A stretch of DNA of 64,000 bases, taken from assembly GCA_934476235.1 (NCBI GenBank), contig CAKSNL010000003.1:231479-295478 (forward strand), written 5' to 3'. The position numbers and the translations under genes are program-made. Source of the DNA: an uncultured Clostridia bacterium. Its GTDB lineage: Bacteria; Bacillota; Clostridia; CAKSNL01; HGM11501. The notes beneath the pieces are model-generated. The model was given only the letters and a program-made list of their open reading frames with translations. It was not told where the DNA came from and did no database searches. Each line of letters begins with the position of its first letter. Position 1 is the stretch's first letter. Shown in pieces: positions 26,195-32,584 of this stretch.

Positions 26195-27070
26195 ATGCAT
26201 AAAAACGCGCTTTATATTGCAAGACTTTATATGCTTAAGGAAAACAAAAGGTCAAAGTTTTCGCTTTTGGCGGACTATTGCCTTTCCAATATAGATTCTC
26301 TTGATAAGCTGACGATAAACGACCTTTCGGAAAATACCGGTACGAGCTATGCAACTGTCTGCCGGTTCATTAAAGAAATCGGAGTGTCGGGCTTTAAGGA
26401 ATTTAAGAAAATTGTCTGCGACGAAATAAAGAAGCAGCAGCGGCTTGAAATCAAGATTGATAATTACGCTCCCGGCGGGAGCGATGGCTCCGGTTTTGAC
26501 CGTCTGATAAAAAAGGTGTGTGTTTTTTCCGCAAGCGTCATCGAAAACTGCTATGACACATTAAAGGAGGATACGCTGCGGGAATTTATCAAGTGCTTTT
26601 TTAAGGCGCGCCACGTTTATTTCATCGGTACCGGAACATCTGCCGTGACGGCACTTTACGCATACACAAAACTTTTCAGAATAAAACGAAGCTGTTCGTT
26701 CGATTCGGATGCGATCATTGCCAAAATGAAAGCCTCAGTCCTTGAAAAGGGCGATATGTTATTTGTGATATCATCATCCGGCAGAACAAAAGCAATGGTC
26801 GAGGCGGCTCAAAATGCAAAGAAAAACGGAGCCGTGATTGCATGTCTTTGCGACTTTTTCGTCTCTCCCCTTTCGGATATTTCAGACATTAATATCTGCA
26901 CGACCGTGCGGGACTCAAACAAGTATTTAGACACGGACTTTCCGCTTATCCAGGGACAGATAACGGTAATCGACATTTTGTATTCCTGCCTTTATAATGC
27001 GGCTAAAAGCTCATCGGATAATAAATTTAATATGACCAAAGCTGCGGTAAGAAATGATAAGACAAATTAA
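26195..27070 (+). CDS. MurR/RpiR-family transcriptional regulator with SIS domain
   Basis: A 291-residue regulator. Residues ~20-80 form the RpiR helix-turn-helix (INDLSENTGTSYATVCRFIK), and residues ~130-270 form a SIS sugar-phosphate-binding domain (FIGTGTSAVTALYAYTK, ISSSGRTKAMVEAA). Members sense phosphosugars. It is divergent from the GH127 gene and shares a symmetric promoter region with it, so control of that gene and itself is likely. I chose the ATG at 26195, which has AAGGAG 8 bases upstream, over a GTG at 26186 that overlaps the ribosome site. Confidence 0.9.
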   Translation: MHKNALYIARLYMLKENKRSKFSLLADYCLSNIDSLDKLTINDLSENTGTSYATVCRFIKEIGVSGFKEFKKIVCDEIKKQQRLEIKIDNYAPGGSDGSGFDRLIKKVCVFSASVIENCYDTLKEDTLREFIKCFFKARHVYFIGTGTSAVTALYAYTKLFRIKRSCSFDSDAIIAKMKASVLEKGDMLFVISSSGRTKAMVEAAQNAKKNGAVIACLCDFFVSPLSDISDINICTTVRDSNKYLDTDFPLIQGQITVIDILYSCLYNAAKSSSDNKFNMTKAAVRNDKTN

Positions 27071-27073
27071 CAG

Positions 27074-27102
27074 TTGACACCTTTTATTTTGTGTGCTGTA
27101 AT
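27074..27102 (+). promoter_or_regulatory. Promoter upstream of the isomerase remnant
   Basis: TTGACA (27074-27079), 17-base spacer, TGTAAT (27097-27102); GAGGGG and an ATG at 27128 follow. The intact control region contrasts with the decayed coding sequence downstream. Confidence 0.65.
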
Positions 27103-27127
27103 ACTCCGCAAGAAAGAGGGGAATATT

Positions 27128-27372
27128 ATGAATCTATCAATGGGAACCTATATATTACGCGAACGCTTCGGCGATGAGGCGGCGATACTCGGCGCGGAAA
27201 ATGTGATACTCTCTGATTTGCCGCGACGTTAAAGCTCATCGGATATAAGGGCGAGCTTACGTTTGAGATATTCGGCTATCTCGGAAGGCTTTAGGACGCT
27301 TTACTTCCCGATGCGGTAAATTATGCCGCCAAGGTCGGAAGGGACATCATAGAAAAAATCAAAAATTCGTAA
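27128..27372 (+). pseudogene. Sugar phosphate isomerase/epimerase remnant
   Basis: A short reading frame starting with GAGGGG-ATG encodes MNLSMGTYILRERFGDEAA and stops at 27230-27232. The sequence after it, in other frames, encodes LIGYKGELTFEIF and then AAKVGRDIIEKIK before a stop at 27370. These match the beginning and the end of a xylose-isomerase-like TIM barrel protein of about 270 residues, so most of the middle is deleted and the frame is broken. Its position after rpiR suggests it once belonged to the same sugar locus. Confidence 0.7.
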
Positions 27373-27410
27373 TTTTTTTATAATTTTCCTGCCAAAATCC
27401 TGCCAACGAA

Positions 27411-27446
27411 AAAGAAAGCGCCTAAAATAGGCGCTTTCTTTTTTGT
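27411..27446. terminator. Terminator after the isomerase remnant
   Basis: Stem AAAGAAAGCGCCTA (27411-27424), 3-base loop, complement at 27428-27441, then T-run. A- and T-runs on both sides allow function in both directions. Confidence 0.88.
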
Positions 27447-27622
27447 GGCAATGCCGAATCATTAAGATATTCACGCCGCAGGCGTATCTCGCAAAAAGGT
27501 GGTAGCGACTGTGAGCCTTGTGTGCGCGCTTGTGAGCGCGCTTGCAAGCGAACAGGCGAGCCGAGCGTGCCTTGTTGCGAAAGAGGAGGAACGACGGCGC
27601 GTGTGACTGATTTTTCTATAAA
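27447..27622. other. GC-rich unassigned segment beside the tRNA genes
   Basis: A 176-base stretch, notably richer in G+C than the flanks, with repeated motifs such as GCGCGCTTGTGAGCGCGC, CTTGCAAGCG and CGCCGCAGGCG that can form hairpins. It is open in one minus-strand frame through the tRNA genes, but that frame crosses both tRNAs and is not a real gene. It resembles a dispersed repeat or structured element downstream of tRNA-Ala; I cannot name it. Confidence 0.4.
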
Positions 27623-27653
27623 GAAAAATCGGAACGGAGCAAAGTCCGTTCCG
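27623..27653 (-). terminator. Terminator of the tRNA-Leu/tRNA-Ala transcript
   Basis: Minus-strand hairpin with a 9-base stem (CGGAACGGA, 27630-27638 and 27645-27653), 6-base loop, followed by ATTTTTC. It lies 3 bases after the encoded CCA of tRNA-Ala. Confidence 0.85.
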
Positions 27654-27656
27654 ACG

Positions 27657-27732
27657 TGGTGGAGATATGGGGATTCGAACCCCAGACCTGTTACATGCGA
27701 AGCAACCGCTCTCCCAACTGAGCTATACCCCC
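27657..27732 (-). tRNA. tRNA-Ala (anticodon CGC), CCA encoded
   Basis: Cloverleaf with acceptor GGGGGTA/TATCTCC, D-arm GCTC/GAGC, anticodon stem GTTGC/GTAAC with loop TTCGCAT (anticodon CGC) and T-arm GGGTTCGAATCCC. The G3:U70 pair that marks alanine tRNAs is present. CCA is encoded at 27657-27659 (complement). Confidence 0.95.
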
Positions 27733-27739
27733 GAAACGT

Positions 27740-27828
27740 TGGTGCCCGAGACCGGAATCGAACCGGTACGACTTTTAACGGTCGCAGGATTTTAAGTCCT
27801 GTGCGTCTGCCAGTTCCGCCACTCGGGC
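27740..27828 (-). tRNA. tRNA-Leu (anticodon TAA), CCA encoded
   Basis: A class II tRNA with a long variable arm. Acceptor GCCCGAG/CTCGGGC, anticodon stem CAGGA/TCCTG with loop CTTAAAA (anticodon TAA), and T-arm CCGGTTCGATTCCGG. It is 7 bases upstream of tRNA-Ala in the same transcript. Confidence 0.96.
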
Positions 27829-27842
27829 TAACAACAAGATAT

Positions 27843-27871
27843 AGGATATCACATTTTTTCCTTTTTGTCAA
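27843..27871 (-). promoter_or_regulatory. Promoter of the tRNA-Leu/tRNA-Ala operon
   Basis: Minus strand perfect TTGACA (complement of 27866-27871), 17-base spacer, TATCCT (complement of 27843-27848), about 15 bases before tRNA-Leu. Confidence 0.8.
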
Positions 27872-27883
27872 TAGTTTAGTGCG

Positions 27884-27921
27884 AAAAAACTGCCCCTTTG
27901 CTTATCAAGGGGCGGTTTTTT
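27884..27921 (-). terminator. Terminator of the Fe-S cluster operon
   Basis: A 15-base stem with one G-T pair (27884-27898 with 27907-27921), loop TGCTTATC and flanking A/T runs. It begins at the stop of the first Fe-S protein gene. Confidence 0.85.
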
Positions 27922-28861
27922 ATTCGAAATCTTTTATATCAAAATGCCACGGCTCGCGTTTTCTGAACGGAGTCTTGAATTTCTTTTTAAGAACGCCCTT
28001 TTCTTCAAGATGAACATAACATGCAATATCGCACGCCCTTCCGCATATCGAGCACTGATAAGCATGCTGCGCGGGCGGATAAAAATAAATTTTATCAAGA
28101 ATTTTCCGCGCCGTTTCCGGAGTCACTTTGGCTTCACCCGCAATAATTTTTATTCTGTCGTCAAAATCACTAAAAGCGTCCGGAGGCATGAACGGATTTT
28201 TCGTGCCGTTAGCACCGTTATAATAAACGGCGCACTGCCACGGTTCAATTCCGCCGTCAGGTTTTACCGCGCCTCCCGGGCATGCTTTTTTGCACTCCAT
28301 GCAGTTATCGCAAAGGTGCTTTTCGTAAATCTCCGTACCTTCAATCTCCGCGTCGGTCAAAACAAAGCAATATCTTATCATGGGACCGAAATCGTCATTT
28401 AACAGTGCTCCGTCAAAGCCTTTTTCTCCGAGTCCGCACATCACGGCGACATTTAAAAAGTCAAGCGTTTCCTCGCTTTTTCTGTTTCTGTATACTGCAT
28501 CATATGCGACCTCGGGATTGGTCGAATTTTCTTCCTTCATTATCTGCTGGTGCTTTCTCTGCGGAAGCGCCGTGAATCCCTCGCGCTCTATGACGCCGGA
28601 CACCTTAAGGCTTGCCATCGGCATGACCGTTTCCTCCATGTTTTCAACGCCCATTGTGGTGTACTGATAATATGTTGTGCCTTCCTCGATACCTCTGTAT
28701 ACGCCGCGAAGGACTCTGAATCCGAGACCGATGACTGTTTTAACCTCCGGCATAAGGCGAAAGACCGCGTCGCCCTTACCGAATCTCTCCGCCGGAGCAA
28801 AACCGACAACGTCCGCCCCGTTTTCCTTTGCCGTATTAATTATAATATCTTTAAGCTCCAT
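27920..28861 (-). CDS. QueG-like 4Fe-4S double-cluster protein, paralogue A
   Basis: A 313-residue protein. The N-terminal half (DVVGFAPAERF, FRLMPEVKTVIGLGFRV, YQYTTMGVENME) and the block GLGEKGFDGALLNDDFGP resemble the cobalamin-associated fold shared by epoxyqueuosine reductase QueG and reductive dehalogenases. The C-terminus has CDNCMECKKACPGGA and CSICGRACDIACY, two [4Fe-4S] sites. No Tat signal is present, so it is cytoplasmic. Start ATG at 28861, overlapping the upstream stop region. Last gene of the cluster. Substrate unknown. Confidence 0.75.
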   Translation of the reverse strand: MELKDIIINTAKENGADVVGFAPAERFGKGDAVFRLMPEVKTVIGLGFRVLRGVYRGIEEGTTYYQYTTMGVENMEETVMPMASLKVSGVIEREGFTALPQRKHQQIMKEENSTNPEVAYDAVYRNRKSEETLDFLNVAVMCGLGEKGFDGALLNDDFGPMIRYCFVLTDAEIEGTEIYEKHLCDNCMECKKACPGGAVKPDGGIEPWQCAVYYNGANGTKNPFMPPDAFSDFDDRIKIIAGEAKVTPETARKILDKIYFYPPAQHAYQCSICGRACDIACYVHLEEKGVLKKKFKTPFRKREPWHFDIKDFE

Positions 28862-28862
28862 A

Positions 28863-29750
28863 TCAAAGTTCCCCCACAATGTGCTCATAGCATGCTATGT
28901 CGCACTTTTTCATGCAAAGGCACGGTGAATAGCCCCACTGCGTGTTCGGCAAAAAGTTCATTTTCTTATATAGCTTTCTCGCGCTTTCCGAATCGAACCG
29001 CTTTTCTCCGTTTATAATAGCCTCACGCTCGGGATCGCCGCGCAAAAATTCGTCCGTCATAAAAGGATTTGACTTATGCGCGCCCTTATAGTAAACGCTG
29101 CACTGCCATGTATCCAAGCCATGTTCACTTATCGCGTGACCCGGACACGCCGAGATGCACTTTCCGCACCCGTCGCACACATCCTCATAGGGCTCGTCAA
29201 ATTCCAGCGGTGCGTCGGTAATAATAAAACAGTACCTTATAAAAGGACCGTATTTTCTATTCAGTATCTTTCCGGAAAGCCCCATATCTCCGATTCCGCA
29301 CGCTTTCGCCGCCTTGCCGAAATTTATTATCACGTCTGGAGCCGGCTTTCCCTCCTCAACGGGATCTGAAATAAGCTCGTATGTATCTATTACCTCGGGG
29401 TTCGTTTCCTTGTCGCCTTTGATTCTTAAGTTGGGTATGACCTTCTGAAGACAGGCGTCATAGCCCTCGTCCTCAATCATTGCTCCCATTTTAAGAAGGA
29501 ATATTTCCGCCATTTCCTCATCGATATATTTGACTCCCAAGGTAGTGTACGAATAGTGCTGCACACCGCGCGCCATCGCTTTATAAAGTCCTTTGGGAAC
29601 CGCGAATCCGAATCCTATTATGCTTTTCGCCTTCGTCAGTATCATGTAAGGGTCTCTACCCGGATCTTCCTCGGCATACACTCTGCCGACTCCGCACAAA
29701 GACGCTCCGAGCTCATATGCGCGTTTTTTTATCATTTCGGTTGTAAGCAT
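28863..29750 (-). CDS. QueG-like 4Fe-4S double-cluster protein, paralogue B
   Basis: A 295-residue paralogue of its neighbours. Shared blocks are SLCGVGRVYAEED, TKAKSIIGFGFAVPKG, HYSYTTLGVKYID and GIGDMGLSGKILNRKYGPFI. Iron-sulfur ligands are CDGCGKCISACPGHA and CLCMKKCDIACYEH. The second set has an unusual C-x-C-x3-C-x3-C spacing. AAGGAGG lies 7 bases before the ATG at 29750. It sits between the cupin gene and paralogue A. Confidence 0.75.
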   Translation of the reverse strand: MLTTEMIKKRAYELGASLCGVGRVYAEEDPGRDPYMILTKAKSIIGFGFAVPKGLYKAMARGVQHYSYTTLGVKYIDEEMAEIFLLKMGAMIEDEGYDACLQKVIPNLRIKGDKETNPEVIDTYELISDPVEEGKPAPDVIINFGKAAKACGIGDMGLSGKILNRKYGPFIRYCFIITDAPLEFDEPYEDVCDGCGKCISACPGHAISEHGLDTWQCSVYYKGAHKSNPFMTDEFLRGDPEREAIINGEKRFDSESARKLYKKMNFLPNTQWGYSPCLCMKKCDIACYEHIVGEL

Positions 29751-29766
29751 ACCATGACCTCCTTAT

Positions 29767-30093
29767 CTATATAAAACGCCTTTCTGTATTTTCTTTGCTT
29801 GTGTTGCTGTTTTCAATCACAAGAACCGTCGCGTCACGCGACATTGTAGTATGATGCCACACGCCCCTTTTTATGTTGTATACTTTGTTCTTTTCCATAG
29901 GCACCGTTTCTTCTTCGGTATATAAGACCGCCTCACCCGAAAGTAAAACAAACACCTCGTCCGTTTCAGTGTGCCGTTCAAGCCTGTCGGCTTTTGAAAA
30001 ACGCTCGGACCATCTCATCAGCCCGATTTTCCACCCCTCAAAAACCTTGACCGCCTTAAAATCCTCGCCATTATAATCAATAACCTCTATCAT
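29767..30093 (-). CDS. Small cupin-domain protein
   Basis: A 108-residue single cupin. Motif-like stretches are LERHTETDEVFVLLSGEAVL (metal His/Glu) and VWHHTTMSRDATVLVIEN. It may bind a metal or a small ligand; no enzyme can be named. The ATG at 30093 overlaps the paralogue C stop as ATGA and has GGAGG 8 bases upstream. Embedded between the Fe-S paralogues, so it probably works with them. Confidence 0.75.
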   Translation of the reverse strand: MIEVIDYNGEDFKAVKVFEGWKIGLMRWSERFSKADRLERHTETDEVFVLLSGEAVLYTEEETVPMEKNKVYNIKRGVWHHTTMSRDATVLVIENSNTSKENTERRFI

Positions 30094-31169
30094 CTGTCCA
30101 GCCTCCAAGCTTTTTTGGTGCGAAGCGGCTCCTTAAATCTGCCTTCCATGCAGCCGCCTTTTTTCTCAAGCATCGAAACGCACGCTCTTATGCAGCCTCC
30201 GCACTTTGCCATATTGTATCCGACCCAGCTCGGGAAATACTTCTGAAGAGCGGTATAGACCTTCATTATTTCTTTTTCGTCGGCAATATCGGTCTTGCCC
30301 TCCATGAGGTCAAGCGCTCCGTTCTCGTTTTTGTCCCAGACCTCTTTCGGAACAAACGGATTGTAATACCTTCCCGCATGAGTATAGAAAGCGTAGCAGC
30401 GCCACATATCGATGTCGCCCCACTCGCAGAGCTTTCCGTCAAGGTCAACGCTTATTGTTTTTCCGGAATTGATAGCGGGGATACAGCTTCCGGGACATTC
30501 CCTCACGCACGCTCCGCATTTGCGGCACAAGGGCTTGCCCGAGTACATCTCGTCATATTCAAGCTCTGCGTCCGTAAATAAAAACGCCACTCTCTGAAGC
30601 GGTCCGAATTCGGGAGTCAAAAGCATCTTGCTCCACCCTATCTCGCCGAGCCCGCACGCAACCGCCGCAAGCCTGAACTGAAATTGAAGGTCGGGAGGCA
30701 CGGACTCCTCTCTTGCCGCACGCGTGAACTGCACACTTCTGTGGTGCGCGGTCGAGCTTTTCGCGTTTTCGTTAACCTCTATCTGCTCCTCGGGCGAAAG
30801 AGTGTTTCCGGGGCTTCCGTCCATGTCCGAAACGCAGCCTCTTGCGCCGGTGTTTCTGTAAACGAACGCTTCGTAGCCTTCATCCTCAATCACCTTTCCG
30901 ACATGGTAAAGCACCGCCGGAGCATATATTTCGTTAATTCCGCCGTATGCCATCGAAGGGTACTGGTTAAACTGCGTGCCCTCCTCAATGCCTCTTTGCA
31001 CTCCGCGCGGAATTCTGAAAACAAAGCCGATGCAGCTTTTCGCCTCCGGAAAAAGAAACCGGGGATTCATTTCATCAGGTGCGCCCGAAAAGCGGGACAT
31101 CGGAGCAATCCCGCATTTGTCCGCGCCGGCGGCAAGCGCCGCTTCTTTAATCATCTGACTTGTCAGCAT
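30090..31169 (-). CDS. QueG-like 4Fe-4S double-cluster protein, paralogue C
   Basis: The longest paralogue, 359 residues. It has DKCGIAPMSRFSGAPDEM, FLFPEAKSCIGFVFRIPRG, GLGEIGWSKMLLTPEFGPLQ and cysteine motifs CRKCGACVRECPGSCIP and CGGCIRACVSML. The second motif has fewer obvious cysteines than in paralogues A and B, so the distal cluster may be incomplete or liganded differently. Insertions near residues 100-140 (NTGARGCVSDMDG) distinguish it. It overlaps the U32-like gene by 7 bases. Confidence 0.75.
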   Translation of the reverse strand: MLTSQMIKEAALAAGADKCGIAPMSRFSGAPDEMNPRFLFPEAKSCIGFVFRIPRGVQRGIEEGTQFNQYPSMAYGGINEIYAPAVLYHVGKVIEDEGYEAFVYRNTGARGCVSDMDGSPGNTLSPEEQIEVNENAKSSTAHHRSVQFTRAAREESVPPDLQFQFRLAAVACGLGEIGWSKMLLTPEFGPLQRVAFLFTDAELEYDEMYSGKPLCRKCGACVRECPGSCIPAINSGKTISVDLDGKLCEWGDIDMWRCYAFYTHAGRYYNPFVPKEVWDKNENGALDLMEGKTDIADEKEIMKVYTALQKYFPSWVGYNMAKCGGCIRACVSMLEKKGGCMEGRFKEPLRTKKAWRLDR

Positions 31170-32188
31170 AATATTTTCTTCCCTTCACTTAAATTTGTGA
31201 GTGCAGCTTTGAGCTCATCGGCGCATATTGTACATTCGCTGCATTTTTTGCTGCAAAAAAGGCGCCTGTCCGTCAGCTTTCTGTTATCTATTACATAAGG
31301 ATAGAGCCTTCCGAAGTGATTCGGCTCCAAAAGCTCCAATACGTTTCCGCTGTGCCTTCCGGATATGTAGCTTTTAAGCACCATGCGCGCCATATCCGTC
31401 GCCCTCGTAGCAAGCTTCATGGCGTTAAAATAAGGTTCGTATAAATGCACTTCTTCAGGTCTTATAAAGCTTGTGTCCTTTAAGAGCGATATGTAATTTT
31501 CTTTGTTTTTAAGGTACTCGTGGCATATCCCTTCAAAGGTATAGCCGTTTTTCATTTTTGAAATCTCTTTTTCATGGGCGACCAGATTGTCGTGAAACGT
31601 GTGCGCGGAGCAATCGGACAGGCAGCCGCTGTTTGCCAGAATATAAAGCTCTTTCCCGTTTTCGCCGCACCATTTTTTCAATTCATTAATCTTTTCAAAA
31701 TCCCGGTTGTATTCGCGTTTTAAATAATACCCGTCAAAATACTTTCCGACATAGTCCATGCCGCGGCACGAGCCTATCCCCATATTGACCGATGCGCGGG
31801 TCTTGATATCACGGAAATTGTCCTTGATAAATTTTGCGATAAGGGGCGATGTTGTCGTGACCGATGCTAAATTGAATCTGCATTTAATATAATCTGTGCA
31901 GTCGCCTATCTCATTGTAAAACGATCCACAAAGGCTTTCCCTGCCGTAGCAATTCCCGTTAAAAAGTAGGTTGAATTTAATTTCCTCTTCATTGAGGCGG
32001 GCAAGGTCTTTGTTCATTTTTTCATATGCTTCCCACTCGGTCATTTCTCCGCTTTCGGTCTGCGGCGCCCTTCCGTTCGGGAACGAGCCCCATGAAAAAT
32101 ATACTTCTTCAATGCGCTCTTTGTTCTTTATTATATCCTCCAAAAAGCCCGTATCGCAAGAGCAATTGTATCCCACGGAAAATTTCAA
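31163..32188 (-). CDS. U32-peptidase-like TIM-barrel protein, probable Fe-S
   Basis: A 341-residue protein with a pattern of the U32/UbiU-UbiV group: a Lys-Arg-Glu region (GYYLKREYNRDF), then LYILANSGCLSDCSAHTFHDN, and many cysteines, including the C-terminal CSKKCSECTIC. UbiU/V-type proteins carry a [4Fe-4S] cluster and act in oxygen-free hydroxylations; other members are tRNA/rRNA modifiers. Which applies is unknown. I chose TTG at 32188 because AAGGAGG is 8 bases upstream; an earlier TTG at 32194 is too close. First gene of the QueG-like cluster. Confidence 0.6.
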   Translation of the reverse strand: MKFSVGYNCSCDTGFLEDIIKNKERIEEVYFSWGSFPNGRAPQTESGEMTEWEAYEKMNKDLARLNEEEIKFNLLFNGNCYGRESLCGSFYNEIGDCTDYIKCRFNLASVTTTSPLIAKFIKDNFRDIKTRASVNMGIGSCRGMDYVGKYFDGYYLKREYNRDFEKINELKKWCGENGKELYILANSGCLSDCSAHTFHDNLVAHEKEISKMKNGYTFEGICHEYLKNKENYISLLKDTSFIRPEEVHLYEPYFNAMKLATRATDMARMVLKSYISGRHSGNVLELLEPNHFGRLYPYVIDNRKLTDRRLFCSKKCSECTICADELKAALTNLSEGKKILC

Positions 32189-32291
32189 ACGCAACCCCTC
32201 CTTTTTTGCATAATACCATATAATAATTTTATCACATAAAATATCTTACTTAAATGCACGAAACAAATATAAAGATGTAAAAAACAAACAA

Positions 32292-32322
32292 AAAAATAAT
32301 CGGCTGAAAGCCGATTATTTTT
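32292..32322 (-). terminator. Terminator of the copper operon
   Basis: Perfect 14-base stem (32292-32305 with 32309-32322), 3-base loop GAA, T-run on the minus strand. It begins at the copZ-like stop codon. Confidence 0.9.
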
Positions 32323-32579
32323 CACTTTCCGAATGCTCCGAAAAACCCCTTTTTCTCGTACGGAGAAGAGGTTATCTCCCCGACCGTATATCCCGTGGGT
32401 TTTAAGACCTCTCTTATCTTTTCGGAATCAAGAGCGTCCTCCGAGATAATTTCAGTCTCGCCCTTGGAGTGTGAAGACGAGACTTTTTTTACGTTAAAAG
32501 CCGCCCTTATTGCGTCATTTACATGCGTTTCGCACATCTGGCACATCATGCCGTCAATTTTAACTGTTGTTTTGAACAT
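32322..32579 (-). CDS. copZ: Copper chaperone-like HMA protein
   Basis: An 85-residue heavy-metal-associated domain with metal motif GMMCQMC near residue 10. It likely hands Cu(I) to the CopA ATPase encoded 5 bases upstream. The C-terminal extension (SSPYEKKGFFGAFGK) is not part of the HMA fold. Confidence 0.82.
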   Translation of the reverse strand: MFKTTVKIDGMMCQMCETHVNDAIRAAFNVKKVSSSHSKGETEIISEDALDSEKIREVLKPTGYTVGEITSSPYEKKGFFGAFGK

Positions 32580-32584
32580 AACAA

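Noticed and set aside
27422..27871. 149-codon minus-strand reading frame
   Set aside because: It runs through both tRNA genes and a terminator; not a protein gene.
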